Of a stretch of 64,000 bases of DNA, positions 43,667 through 52,596 are shown piece after piece. This stretch comes from Phaeobacter sp. 22II1-1F12B (GTDB taxonomy: Bacteria; Pseudomonadota; Alphaproteobacteria; Rhodobacterales; Rhodobacteraceae): NCBI RefSeq assembly GCF_002210165.1, contig NZ_AQQP01000007.1, positions 186,001 through 250,000 on the forward strand, given 5' to 3'. Positions within the stretch are counted from its first letter, which is position 1. Each line of letters begins with the position of its first letter. The position numbers and the translations under genes were made by a program. The notes under the pieces were generated by a model. That model saw only the letters and a program-made list of their open reading frames with translations, made no database searches and had not been told where the DNA came from.

Positions 43667-44266
43667 TCAGAGAGCCATCTCGAACCAGTTCGGCACCGGG
43701 CCAAGGTTGATCACGGGCGTCTCGCCGATCTGCCCCGTTTCTCCCCAGCTGTCGTGGATGTGTCCGCAGACCGCCAGCCGGGGCTGAATGCGCCGGATCG
43801 CGTCACGGATCGCCACGGACCCGACAGAGAGACCGCTAGAGGTCGCATCCGCCACGCCCTTGGGTGGGGAATGCAGAATCATGATATCAGCCGCTTTGCA
43901 TTCCTTCAGCATTTCGGCGGCAGTCTCCTCGTCGAGGTCGCAGGACCAATCGCCAAACGGAGTCTTGGGCACCCCGTAGCCAAGCCCGAATAGCTTCAGG
44001 CCAGAGATCGTCATGCCCTGACCGTGCAGCACCGCGAAACCCTCGGGCACTGCCGCGCGCAATTCATCCGCGCTCTCGGCATTGCCCGGCACGAGGACAG
44101 TCGGACGGCGAATTTCGCCCAGCATATCCATCGCCAGGTCCAGCCCCTCCCGCATGTTGCAGAAATCGCCGGCACCGATGACCAGGTCCGCGCTATTGCC
44201 CGCCTCGACCAGTTCGGCGGCCCGCGCCGTATCGAGGTGCAGATCGGAAAAGGCCAGAATTCTCAT
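43667..44266 (-). CDS. Metallophosphoesterase
   Basis: The 199-residue calcineurin-like protein has the di-metal motifs SDLHLD, GAGDFCN, VPGNAES, LHSPPKG and GHIHDSWG. It acts on a phosphoester not identifiable here. The ATG at 44266 overlaps the glycosylase stop by ATGA. An upstream in-frame extension of 40 residues crosses the glycosylase gene and is rejected. Confidence 0.9.
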   Translation of the reverse strand: MRILAFSDLHLDTARAAELVEAGNSADLVIGAGDFCNMREGLDLAMDMLGEIRRPTVLVPGNAESADELRAAVPEGFAVLHGQGMTISGLKLFGLGYGVPKTPFGDWSCDLDEETAAEMLKECKAADIMILHSPPKGVADATSSGLSVGSVAIRDAIRRIQPRLAVCGHIHDSWGETGQIGETPVINLGPVPNWFEMAL

Positions 44267-45039
44267 GATGTACTCCGTTTCAGCCGGGCGTTCAGTTCCA
44301 GCAGATCCGCCCACGCCATTTTCTTGTCTCTCGACCGACCGAGAAGCTGCGTGGGATGCAGCATCGGCAGCACCGGTCGCCCCCATGTTTCGGCCCAGTG
44401 GCCGCGCAGCCGCGAGATGCCCCGCTTGCCCAGCACCGCGTCGCAGGCCGTGTTGCCCATTACGATCAGGTATTCGGGCGCGGCCAGCGAAACATGACGT
44501 TCAAGAAAAGGACGCAGCATCGCCAGCTGGTCAGGTCGTGGTTCATGATTCTGCGGCAGACGCCATGGCAGCGCAGTGGTGACGTAAACGCTCTCGGATC
44601 GGCTGAGGCCAATGGCCGCCAGCATCGCATCGAGCAATTCGCCCGGCTTGCCGACGAAAGGACGCCCGGCGCGATCCTCGTCGCGGTCCGGCGCGTCCCC
44701 GATGATCATGACGCGGGCACCGGGCGTCCCGTCACCGAATACAAGATTGCGCGCGCCCTTTTTCAGATCGCAATGCTCAAACGCGGCAAGCGCGGCATGC
44801 AGAGCGTCCAGCGAAGCGGCCGCCTTTGCCGCGGCTTGCGCTTCGGCGACGGCATCCACCTCGACTTCTTCGACCTGCGCCACGGCCTGCGAAACGCCGG
44901 AAGCTTGCGCTGGTTTCGGCAAAGAGTCGGGCAGGCTGTAGCGGTCGATGGGCGCATCGCAAATCGCCTCGGTCGCGCCAAGTTCGATCTGCCATTCCAG
45001 CATCGCCCGCGCTGCTTCGAATTCCTGATATGATTCCAT
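44263..45039 (-). CDS. Uracil-DNA glycosylase family 4-like protein
   Basis: The 258-residue protein has an N-terminal Ala-rich region and then a UDG fold with GARVMIIGDAPDRDEDRAGR (family 4 has GEAPGxxED) and LHPTQLL in place of the usual HPS. The four cysteines that hold the 4Fe-4S cluster in family 4 are mostly missing; only the Cys of EHCDLKK aligns. The ATG at 45039 has AGGG 8 bases upstream. It is the first gene of a unit with the phosphoesterase and moaB. Confidence 0.85.
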   Translation of the reverse strand: MESYQEFEAARAMLEWQIELGATEAICDAPIDRYSLPDSLPKPAQASGVSQAVAQVEEVEVDAVAEAQAAAKAAASLDALHAALAAFEHCDLKKGARNLVFGDGTPGARVMIIGDAPDRDEDRAGRPFVGKPGELLDAMLAAIGLSRSESVYVTTALPWRLPQNHEPRPDQLAMLRPFLERHVSLAAPEYLIVMGNTACDAVLGKRGISRLRGHWAETWGRPVLPMLHPTQLLGRSRDKKMAWADLLELNARLKRSTS

Positions 45040-45092
45040 TCCCAGCACCCTATGATCTGGACAATTCAGGTTCCAGTGCCAAGTGATACAAG

Positions 45093-45716
45093 ATGTCCCT
45101 CGCGTTCCAATCCAGCCTGTCCCGATGCCTTAGCAGCTTGCATCTTTGTGCATTTGTAATGCTGGTCACCACTGTATTTCTTGCCGAATATGTTCATGCG
45201 CAAGGCAGCCTGCTTGATCCCCCCGCCGGAAGCCTGAGACAGCAACGCCCTCCCGGCAGCCTCAACCCGCTGCCCCCCTCGAACGGCATGACACGTTCGG
45301 GACGTATTCCGCCAATTCCCGAACCCGCCCTGCCTGACCTGTCGGGCGGGCTGAAACCCTTTCCCCGGATCGAGCCGCCCAAGTTGAACCTGCCCGACCG
45401 GCGCTGCCTTCCCGGAGAATCCGGCGGTCTGGCCTCGAATTGCATCCCCGGGGCAGAGATCTGCTCGAACGGGCTGACCTGCGCACCGGGCAGCCGCTGT
45501 TCCATCGGCGGCGGGTGCATTCCGGCCAATGCGACGGATTGCGGACAGGGGCGGTATTGCCCGGCCAACAGCCTCTGCCTTGAGGAAGGCGGATGTTCGG
45601 CCATCGGCGCGACCCGCTGCACCGAGGGCACGATTTGCGCGCCCGGCACAAGGTGCACCGACACCGGCAGTTGTACGCCCACGCAGCGCCCGCCGATCCG
45701 CCCCGGCTCGCGCTGA
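45093..45716 (+). CDS. Secreted cysteine-repeat protein
   Basis: The 207-residue protein has an N-terminal signal (to about residue 36, ending VHAQ), a Pro-rich region (about 40-100), and a Cys-rich C-terminal half. Cys lie at 105, 117, then 124, 130, 136, 142 / 150, 156, 162, 168 / 176, 182, 188, 194. That is three units of 26 residues, each C-x5-C-x5-C-x5-C followed by x7. A disulfide-rich extracytoplasmic fold is implied. I recognise no family. It lies between the glycosylase and pyrB, with no good ribosome-binding site. Confidence 0.7.
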   Translation: MSLAFQSSLSRCLSSLHLCAFVMLVTTVFLAEYVHAQGSLLDPPAGSLRQQRPPGSLNPLPPSNGMTRSGRIPPIPEPALPDLSGGLKPFPRIEPPKLNLPDRRCLPGESGGLASNCIPGAEICSNGLTCAPGSRCSIGGGCIPANATDCGQGRYCPANSLCLEEGGCSAIGATRCTEGTICAPGTRCTDTGSCTPTQRPPIRPGSR

Positions 45717-45787
45717 GCCCTTAATCCCGGTTGATGCATCCCCGTGCAGATGCAATAAGCAGATGATCACAAGACAGCGAGGCCCAC

Positions 45788-46729
45788 ATGACCTTTTCCC
45801 ACCGACATCTTTTGGGAATAGAGCATCTGGCCCCGTCGGATATCACCGCCGTGCTGGACCTTGCCGATACCTACGCCGATCTGAACCGACAGCCGCAGAA
45901 ACATGGCGACGCGCTGGCCGGCATGACGCAGATCAACATGTTCTTCGAAAACTCGACGCGCACGCAGGCCAGTTTCGAACTGGCCGGGATGCGGCTTGGC
46001 GCCGATGTCATGAACATGTCGATGCAGACGTCATCGGTCAAAAAGGGTGAAACCCTCATTGATACGGCGATGACGCTGAACGCTATGCATCCCGATCTGC
46101 TGGTGGTGCGGCACCCATCGTCGGGGGCCGTCGATCTCTTGGCGCAAAAGGTCAATTGCGCGGTGCTGAACGCCGGTGACGGACGTCACGAACACCCGAC
46201 ACAGGCGCTGCTCGACGCGCTTACGATTCGCCGCGCAAAGGGTCGGCTGCACCGCCTGAACATCGCGATCTGCGGCGATATCGCCCATTCGCGCGTGGCA
46301 CGCTCCAACATCCTTTTGCTCGGCAAGATGGAGAACCGCATCCGCCTGATCGGACCGCCGACCCTGATGCCCTCGGGCATCGGCGAATTCGGCGTCGAAG
46401 TTTTCGAGGACATGAACGAGGGCCTGCGCGACGTGGATGTCGTGATGATGCTGCGGCTTCAGAAAGAACGCATGGATGGCGGCTTTATCCCGTCGGAGCG
46501 CGAATATTACTTCCGCTACGGGCTCGATAGCGAAAAGCTTGGCATGGCCAAGGAAGACGCCATCGTCATGCACCCCGGCCCGATGAACCGGGGCGTGGAA
46601 ATCGACGGCACGCTGGCGGATGACATCCACCGCTCCGTCATTCAGGATCAGGTCGAAATGGGCGTGGCCGTGCGCATGGCCGCGATGGACCTGCTTGCGC
46701 GCAACCTGCGACAGAGAACCGCCGCATGA
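45788..46729 (+). CDS. pyrB: Aspartate carbamoyltransferase catalytic subunit
   Basis: This enzyme condenses carbamoyl phosphate and aspartate, the committed step of pyrimidine synthesis. The 313-residue protein has the carbamoyl phosphate motif [15 protein letters not shown] and HPTQALLD. It is followed, with an ATGA overlap, by two membrane proteins and then the dihydroorotase homologue. No pyrI regulatory gene is seen. Confidence 0.97.
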   Translation: MTFSHRHLLGIEHLAPSDITAVLDLADTYADLNRQPQKHGDALAGMTQINMFFENSTRTQASFELAGMRLGADVMNMSMQTSSVKKGETLIDTAMTLNAMHPDLLVVRHPSSGAVDLLAQKVNCAVLNAGDGRHEHPTQALLDALTIRRAKGRLHRLNIAICGDIAHSRVARSNILLLGKMENRIRLIGPPTLMPSGIGEFGVEVFEDMNEGLRDVDVVMMLRLQKERMDGGFIPSEREYYFRYGLDSEKLGMAKEDAIVMHPGPMNRGVEIDGTLADDIHRSVIQDQVEMGVAVRMAAMDLLARNLRQRTAA

Positions 46730-47259
46730 GCGAGACGATTTCAGTCCCGGCAGGCGAACGCCGCGTCGTTCGGGTCTTTGCGCTGGACATGCGTCCGGAA
46801 CAGGTGCGGTTCCTACGCGAAGAGCCCGGCGCGATTGCCGATGCGCTTGGCGATGGTGATCTGGACCCGGACCACGTAGTCATCCTCAAGATCTCCGATC
46901 TGGAGGAGGTCGGGCTTGCCGGTTACCTCACCGAAGGCAGCGGCGTCGAAGCCGCCGAGGTCGAAGCCGCACGCGAAAAGCTCGACGCGCTTTACGGGCA
47001 TGTACTGATCCTGCACTCCCGCGCCTTTCACGACCGCCCGGCCGAGTTACATCCCTCGTCGCGTGTGCGGCTTGTCGCCACCTTCGGACGCCCGGCGACG
47101 GACTGGAGCGGCCCACCGATTGAAACCGAAAGCGCCAAGCCGCAGGCAAGACCGCCCTCGCCCAGAGAGACGCGAGGTCAGGCCCGCCGCATCGGCGCGA
47201 TCGTCTTTGCGGTTTTCATGGCGCTGATCCTGCTCCTGCTCGTGATGGTGTTATGGTAA
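46726..47259 (+). CDS. Conserved protein with C-terminal membrane helix, in the pyr cluster
   Basis: The 177-residue protein has a soluble N-terminal 140 residues and one hydrophobic helix at the C-terminus (about 155-176), so it is probably tail-anchored. It overlaps pyrB by ATGA and the next gene by 7 bp, so all are co-translated. I recognise no family. The same kind of gene stands between pyrB and pyrC in other Roseobacters, as I recall, but its role is unknown. Confidence 0.75.
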   Translation: MSETISVPAGERRVVRVFALDMRPEQVRFLREEPGAIADALGDGDLDPDHVVILKISDLEEVGLAGYLTEGSGVEAAEVEAAREKLDALYGHVLILHSRAFHDRPAELHPSSRVRLVATFGRPATDWSGPPIETESAKPQARPPSPRETRGQARRIGAIVFAVFMALILLLLVMVLW

Positions 47260-47681
47260 CGGCGGCGCCTCTTCGTTTCCGTGTCGACCGGGCGGCCTAT
47301 TTCCACAGCCAGACCAAGGTCGCGGCGCTGGCGATGGGTGGCGCTATGGGCGTGCTCTGGTTGCTGGACGACCCGAACGTCTGGGTCGGGGCAGTCGCAG
47401 GTTTGGCGGCCATCGCCTTTCGCGGCTGGTTCCTCGCCTCCGAAGAATTGCCCGTGGTTTGGGAAGTGCGCGGTTCGCGCCTGATCGGCCCCGGCGGGCG
47501 CGACGTGAAGCTCGACGAAATCAGCAAATTCAGGACGATGGGCAGCTTTGTCCAGATCGTCACCGTGACCGGGGAAAAGCACCTGATCAAGTATCAGGCC
47601 GATCCCGCCGCCACCATCGCCGCGCTGCGCCGCGCCCAGTCCGTCTGCGGACAGGATGCCCCAGCGCCCCGGAGGACCTGA
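47253..47681 (+). CDS. Conserved membrane protein in the pyr cluster
   Basis: The 142-residue protein has two hydrophobic segments (about residues 23-65) and then a soluble part with a small beta-rich domain (VWEVRGSRLIGPGGRDVKLDEI), like a PH-domain-type membrane protein. It overlaps the preceding gene and ends 4 bp before the dihydroorotase homologue. Function is unknown. Confidence 0.75.
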   Translation: MVTAAPLRFRVDRAAYFHSQTKVAALAMGGAMGVLWLLDDPNVWVGAVAGLAAIAFRGWFLASEELPVVWEVRGSRLIGPGGRDVKLDEISKFRTMGSFVQIVTVTGEKHLIKYQADPAATIAALRRAQSVCGQDAPAPRRT

Positions 47682-47685
47682 CCAA

Positions 47686-48978
47686 ATGACGACCCTTTTC
47701 ACCAACGCCCGGCTGATCGACCCCGAGGCCGGCAGCGATGAACACGGCGCGCTTCTGGCCCGCGACGGCAAGATCCTTGCCTGCGGCGACGAAGCGGAAA
47801 TCCTGAAGGACATCGACCGTGCCGGGCTCGATATCGTCGACTGCAATGGCAAATATCTGGCGCCCGGGATCGTCGATATCGGCGTGAAGGTCTGCGAACC
47901 GGGCGAACGGCACAAGGAAAGCTATCGCTCGGCAGGGCTGGCGGCAGCAGCGGGCGGGGTCACCACGATGGTCACCCGCCCCGATACGACTCCCGCCATC
48001 GACACGCCCGAGGTTCTGGAATTCGTCCGTCGCCGCGCGAACGAAGCCGCGCCCGTCAACGTACTGCCGATGGCCGCGCTGACCAAGGCCCGCGAAGGGC
48101 GCGAGATGACCGAGATTTCCTTTCTGATGGATGCCGGGGCGGTTGCCTTTACCGATTGCGACAACGTCATCCGCGATACCAAGGTGTTCAGCCGCGCACT
48201 GACCTATGCCCGGTCCTGCGGCGCGCTGGTCATCGCCCACCCACAGGAGCCGGGACTGAGCAACGGGGCCGCCGCGACCTCAGGCAAATTCGCCAGCCTG
48301 CGCGGCCTGCCCACCGTTTCCCCGATGGCCGAACGTATGGGGCTGGACCGCGACATCGCCCTGATCGAGATGACCGGCGCCCGGTACCACGCGGATCAGA
48401 TCACCACCGCCCGCGCCCTGCCCGCGCTGGAACGCGCAAAGAAAAACGGACTCGACATCACCGCCGGTGTGTCGATCCACCATCTGACACTGAACGAGCT
48501 GGACGTCGCCGATTACCGCACCTTCTTCAAGATCAAGCCGCCGCTGCGCGCCGAGGACGACCGGCTGGCCGTAATCGAGGCAGTGGCTTCGGGCCTGATC
48601 GATATCATCTCGTCCATGCACACCCCGCAGGATGAAGAATCCAAGCGTCGCCCGTTTGAAGAGGCCGCCAGCGGCGCGGTTGCGCTGGAAACGCTTTTGC
48701 CCGCTGCATTGAGGCTGTACCATTCGGGTCAGCTAAGCCTGCCGCAACTCTTCCGGGCCATGTCGCTTAACCCGGCGCGTCGGCTTGGGCTGGATTCGGG
48801 CCGTCTGGCGCAGGGTGCACCGGCCGACCTGGTGCTGTTCGATGCAAACGTGCCCTTTGTGCTGGACCGCTACACGCTGCATTCGAAATCGCAGAACACG
48901 CCCTTTGACGGAGCGCGGCTTCAGGGTCGGGTGCTGGCCACCTATGTGGCGGGCCAGCCCGTCTACCGGAGAGACTGA
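47686..48978 (+). CDS. pyrC: Dihydroorotase homologue, probably non-catalytic (PyrC'-like)
   Basis: The 430-residue amidohydrolase-fold protein aligns with type I dihydroorotase, but key residues are changed. The metal-binding H-x-H of the DxHxHxREPG motif reads D64-I-G66-V-K68-V-C70-EPG, so both His and the substrate Arg are lost. The catalytic Asp in the D-H-A-P-H motif is Met311 (SSMHTP). Later motifs (VIAHPQEP, SIHHLTLNE) remain. In Pseudomonas an inactive PyrC' assembles with aspartate carbamoyltransferase, and the linkage to pyrB here fits that. CGGAGG lies upstream of the ATG at 47686. An active dihydroorotase should then be elsewhere. Confidence 0.85.
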   Translation: MTTLFTNARLIDPEAGSDEHGALLARDGKILACGDEAEILKDIDRAGLDIVDCNGKYLAPGIVDIGVKVCEPGERHKESYRSAGLAAAAGGVTTMVTRPDTTPAIDTPEVLEFVRRRANEAAPVNVLPMAALTKAREGREMTEISFLMDAGAVAFTDCDNVIRDTKVFSRALTYARSCGALVIAHPQEPGLSNGAAATSGKFASLRGLPTVSPMAERMGLDRDIALIEMTGARYHADQITTARALPALERAKKNGLDITAGVSIHHLTLNELDVADYRTFFKIKPPLRAEDDRLAVIEAVASGLIDIISSMHTPQDEESKRRPFEEAASGAVALETLLPAALRLYHSGQLSLPQLFRAMSLNPARRLGLDSGRLAQGAPADLVLFDANVPFVLDRYTLHSKSQNTPFDGARLQGRVLATYVAGQPVYRRD

Positions 48979-49583
48979 TGCCCGTTCTGGAAACAGCGCC
49001 GCTTCTCCTGCTGCTTTGCGCCGTGATGGGGTACCTGCTCGGGTCGATTGCCTCGGGTATGATCCTTGCCCGCGTCATGAACCTTGGCGACCTGCGCAGC
49101 ATCGGCTCGGGCAATATCGGCGCGACGAATGTCTTGCGCACCGGCAACAAGCTGGCGGCAGCGCTGACGCTGCTGTTCGACGGCGCGAAAGGTGCTGTCG
49201 CCGTTCTGATCGCGCGCAAGATAGGCGGAGAGGACGCGGCGCAGATCGCCGGGCTCGCCGCCTTCATCGGTCATTGCTACCCGGTCTGGCTTGGGTTCAA
49301 GGGCGGCAAGGGCGTTGCCACTTTCCTTGGCCTGTGGCTGGCGCTGGCATGGCCGGTCGGACTCGCCTGTTGCGTCGTCTGGCTGCTGACCGCGCTGATT
49401 ACGCGCATCTCGTCGCTGTCCGCGCTGGTGGCTGCCGCAAGCGCTCTGATCTGGGCGATAGTCTTCGACCGCGCTGAAACGGTGTTACTGGGCGCGCTTG
49501 TGGTGGTGCTGGTTTTCTGGCGCCATCGCAGCAATATCGCCCGACTCATGAACGGCACCGAACCCCGGATTGGCAGCAAATAA
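48978..49583 (+). CDS. plsY: Glycerol-3-phosphate acyltransferase PlsY
   Basis: PlsY transfers an acyl group from acyl-phosphate to glycerol-3-phosphate, the first step of phospholipid synthesis. The 201-residue membrane protein has the motifs GSIASGM, IGSGNIGATNVLRTG and HCYPVWLGFKGGKGVAT. Its ATG overlaps the pyrC stop as TGATG, so it is coupled to the pyr operon. Confidence 0.96.
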   Translation: MPVLETAPLLLLLCAVMGYLLGSIASGMILARVMNLGDLRSIGSGNIGATNVLRTGNKLAAALTLLFDGAKGAVAVLIARKIGGEDAAQIAGLAAFIGHCYPVWLGFKGGKGVATFLGLWLALAWPVGLACCVVWLLTALITRISSLSALVAAASALIWAIVFDRAETVLLGALVVVLVFWRHRSNIARLMNGTEPRIGSK

Positions 49584-49647
49584 TAATTTGCGACGGAAAA
49601 TCCGCGCGTGCGCGTATAACCTTTCGTAACGAGTGAAAGGTTACCCA

Positions 49648-49914
49648 TTGCCTGACGTCATCGCCGCCTTCCAAGCGCTGCCCGCAGGCACACACATTGG
49701 AAAATACCAGGGCGCGCGGTACGTCTTTTCAAAGACGAGCTTTGCAAATGGCAAAAGCTGGAAACTGGTGGCCGAGCAACTGGACGGGCCCGATTACATC
49801 AGCCTTAACCTGTACGCACTGCAGGACCGGACCGTGATCCGGCCCTGCGAGATGTCGCTATCCAAGGTTTGCGATTTCATTCTGGGCCTGCGCCCGGAAC
49901 CCGAAGATCAATAG
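49648..49914 (+). CDS. Small conserved hypothetical protein
   Basis: The 88-residue protein (from a TTG start at 49648, AAAGG 7 bases before) contains GKYQGARYVFSKTSFANGKS and YISLNLYAL. I recognise no family; it has no signal or membrane helix. A GTG at 49633 would make it 93 residues. Its 3' end overlaps that of gshA by 7 bp. Confidence 0.7.
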   Translation: MPDVIAAFQALPAGTHIGKYQGARYVFSKTSFANGKSWKLVAEQLDGPDYISLNLYALQDRTVIRPCEMSLSKVCDFILGLRPEPEDQ

Positions 49915-51278
49915 CTGTATTCGCCGTAGATCCGGCTGAGATCGCCGTTCCAGTCGCCGTGGTAATGGTCCAGCAGTTCATCGGCGGGCACCTTGCCGCT
50001 TTCGACGCTTTCCTTCAGCGCGTTCAGGAAATGAGTTTCATCCGGCACCATACCGCCCGCACCCTTGCGGCCCCGTGCTTTCAATCCGCTCTCGGAAATC
50101 GCCACAACTTCGCGGGCCAGTTCGTGCATGTCGATCCCGTCGACCTTGGCCTGAAGCCCCTGCTCAGAGGCGGCCACGCGGAGCGCCTCACGGGTGGGGG
50201 CATCCCAGCCTTTGACCAGATCCCATGCCGCGTCGAGCGCCGACTGATCATAGGTCAGCCCGACCCAGAAGGCCGGGAGCGCACAAAGCCGCCGCCACGG
50301 GCCACCGTCGGCACCGCGCATCTCGATGAATTTCTTGATCCGCGCCTCGGGGAACAGGGTCGTCAGGTGATCGGCCCAGTCCGACAGCGTCGGCGTCTCA
50401 CCAGGCAGCGCGGGCAGTTCGCCATTCAGGAAATCGCGGAAGGACTGGCCCAGCGCGTTGATATACTGCCCGTTGCGATAGACGAAATACATCGGCACAT
50501 CGAGCGCGTATTCCACCCAGGATTCGAACCCGAACCCTTCGTCGAAAACAAACGGCACCATGCCGGTGCGATCCGCATCCAGATCGCGCCAGACCCGCGA
50601 ACGCCATGATTTCAGCCCGTTCGGCTTACCTTCGAAAAACGGAGAATTCGCGAAAAGCGCCGTTGCAACCGGTTGCAACGCAATCGCGACGCGCAGCTTC
50701 TGCACCATGTCCGCCTCGGACGAGAAATCGAGGTTGACCTGCACGGTGCAGGTTCGGCGCATCATGGTCCGGCCCATCGTGCCGACCTTTTGCATATAGC
50801 CGTCCATCAGCTTGTAGCGGCCCTTGGGCATCAGCGGCATGTCTTCGTGTTTCCACTCGGGTGCCGCACCCAGACCGATGAAACCAACGCCGACCTTGTC
50901 CGCGACATCCTTGACCTCGCGCAGGTGGTCGTTCACCTCATCGCAGGTTTCATGGATGGTCTCGACCGGCGCGCCGGAAAGCTCCAGCTGCCCACCGGGT
51001 TCCAGCGAAACATTCGCGCCGTTCTTTTCAAGCCCGATCAGCTTGCCCTGTTCCGTGACCGGCGCCCAGCCGTGCACATCGCGCAGGCCTTCCAGAACTG
51101 CGCGGACAGAACGTTCGCCCTCATAGGGAATCGGCTTGTGCGTATCCTTGCAATACCCGAACTTTTCGTGCTCGGTCCCGATCCGCCAGTCGGCCTTGGG
51201 TTTGCAGCCATCGGCCAGATATTGAGCCAGTTGTTCGTGCCGCTCGATCGGGCCACCGCCGGATTGGGGAATGGACAT
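49908..51278 (-). CDS. gshA: Glutamate-cysteine ligase
   Basis: This ATP-dependent enzyme makes gamma-glutamylcysteine, the first step of glutathione synthesis. The 456-residue protein belongs to the plant/alphaproteobacterial type, with GTEHEKFGY, LEPGGQLELSGAP and RTCTVQVNLDF. It lies alone, converging on the small unknown gene. Confidence 0.95.
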   Translation of the reverse strand: MSIPQSGGGPIERHEQLAQYLADGCKPKADWRIGTEHEKFGYCKDTHKPIPYEGERSVRAVLEGLRDVHGWAPVTEQGKLIGLEKNGANVSLEPGGQLELSGAPVETIHETCDEVNDHLREVKDVADKVGVGFIGLGAAPEWKHEDMPLMPKGRYKLMDGYMQKVGTMGRTMMRRTCTVQVNLDFSSEADMVQKLRVAIALQPVATALFANSPFFEGKPNGLKSWRSRVWRDLDADRTGMVPFVFDEGFGFESWVEYALDVPMYFVYRNGQYINALGQSFRDFLNGELPALPGETPTLSDWADHLTTLFPEARIKKFIEMRGADGGPWRRLCALPAFWVGLTYDQSALDAAWDLVKGWDAPTREALRVAASEQGLQAKVDGIDMHELAREVVAISESGLKARGRKGAGGMVPDETHFLNALKESVESGKVPADELLDHYHGDWNGDLSRIYGEYSY

Positions 51279-51341
51279 GAGAGATAGGTTCCGTTCTCGT
51301 TGTACCGTAGCGGCCAGAAGTGGGACGAATTCGCCGGGGTG

Positions 51342-51869
51342 TCAATGCAGCCTTTGGTTCACCGGTCTAAGCGGCACCCGTTCCCAGATCACGACGGGGT
51401 GAAGGGTTTTGCCCTGAAGATGGCTAAGCATGCGTTCCGTCCGGATACCGGGAAGCGCTGAAAACGCATCGAAAAGCGCCTCGGACCCGGCAGCGTTCAC
51501 CGGGATGTTCAGCGCGGGCTGTTCCTTTTGGCTAAGCACCCAGTGCGGCGGGCGGGCCGTTGGATCAAGCGTCAGGCGTTCGATATCGCCAAGCGCCACG
51601 GCACCGCCGGTCAGCGGCCCGAAATAGGCGATCTGGCCTTCATCCACCGTCACCACACCCGGGCCATCCTCGGTCTTGCGGAACCGGGCCCGCTGCGCAC
51701 CGATCACGATCAGGGCGATACCGATGGCGATGGCGACCCAGCCCACAAGGCCGAGCAAACCGCGCGGACCAAGCACCCATGACAGACCGACAAGGGCGAC
51801 GGCAAGGCCGGTCAGCACCTCGCGCCAGCGCCAGATCGCGTCCCGCGCCTCGGGCCGGATAAAGCTCAT
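51342..51869 (-). CDS. Two-helix membrane protein coupled to rsmE
   Basis: The 175-residue protein has two membrane helices (about residues 15-35 and 38-60) and a soluble C-terminal part with a DIERLTLDP segment. The ATG at 51869 overlaps the rsmE stop by ATGA. It resembles the 47253 product in layout (two helices then a small beta-rich part), but I see no clear shared sequence. Function is unknown. Confidence 0.75.
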   Translation of the reverse strand: MSFIRPEARDAIWRWREVLTGLAVALVGLSWVLGPRGLLGLVGWVAIAIGIALIVIGAQRARFRKTEDGPGVVTVDEGQIAYFGPLTGGAVALGDIERLTLDPTARPPHWVLSQKEQPALNIPVNAAGSEALFDAFSALPGIRTERMLSHLQGKTLHPVVIWERVPLRPVNQRLH

Positions 51870-52585
51870 CTCCAATCCCCCCTGTGATACTGCCAGAGCG
51901 TGATCGCCGCGGCTGCGGCCGTGTCCGCCCGCAGAATGCGCGGGCCAAGGCTTAGGGTGCGGGCAAATGCCTTTGATGACAAGCGCGCCCGTTCCGCTTC
52001 GGAAAACCCGCCTTCGGGTCCGATCAGGATCGCGGCAGGACCAGTTTCATCGGCAAAGCCGCTGGGCGTGCCGGCCTGCGCCTCGTCGCAGAAATAGAGT
52101 GTGCGATCCTCAGGCCAGTCGGCCAGCAGGCGGTCGAGCTTGTGCAGATCGGTTACGTTAGGCACCACCGTCGCGCCGCATTGCTCGGCCGCCTCGACCG
52201 CATGCGCCTGCAACCTGTCCTGCCGGATTCGCTCGGAGTTGGTGAATTCGGTCTGCACCGGGACGATCCGCGCCGCGCCCAGCTCCACCGCCTTTTCCAC
52301 AATGAAATCGGTGCGCGCCTTCTTGATCGGAGCGAAGAGCAGCCAGAGGTCGGGCGGTTCCTGCAACGGCGCGGTCTGCTCGAGAATTTCCAGCATCCCG
52401 CCGCGCTTACCGGCCTCGGCCACCTCGGCCAGCCATTCGCCGTCACGCCCGTTGAACAGCAGGATCTGCGCCCCCTGCCCCAGCCGCATGACCCCGAACA
52501 GGTAATGCGCCTGATCGCGTTCCAAAGGAACCGTTTGCCCCTGCCCCAGAGGGTGATCTACATACAGTCTGATTTTCGCACTCAT
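51866..52585 (-). CDS. rsmE: 16S rRNA (uracil-1498-N3)-methyltransferase
   Basis: RsmE methylates U1498 of 16S rRNA. The 239-residue SPOUT protein has the knot motif ILIGPEGGFSEAERARL and the C-terminal LGPRILRADTAAAAAI. The start at 52585 fits the family N-terminus; upstream in-frame residues run into ubiA on the other strand. It is divergent from ubiA with 11 bp between start codons. Confidence 0.95.
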   Translation of the reverse strand: MSAKIRLYVDHPLGQGQTVPLERDQAHYLFGVMRLGQGAQILLFNGRDGEWLAEVAEAGKRGGMLEILEQTAPLQEPPDLWLLFAPIKKARTDFIVEKAVELGAARIVPVQTEFTNSERIRQDRLQAHAVEAAEQCGATVVPNVTDLHKLDRLLADWPEDRTLYFCDEAQAGTPSGFADETGPAAILIGPEGGFSEAERARLSSKAFARTLSLGPRILRADTAAAAAITLWQYHRGDWR

Positions 52586-52596
52586 GGAATGGATAT

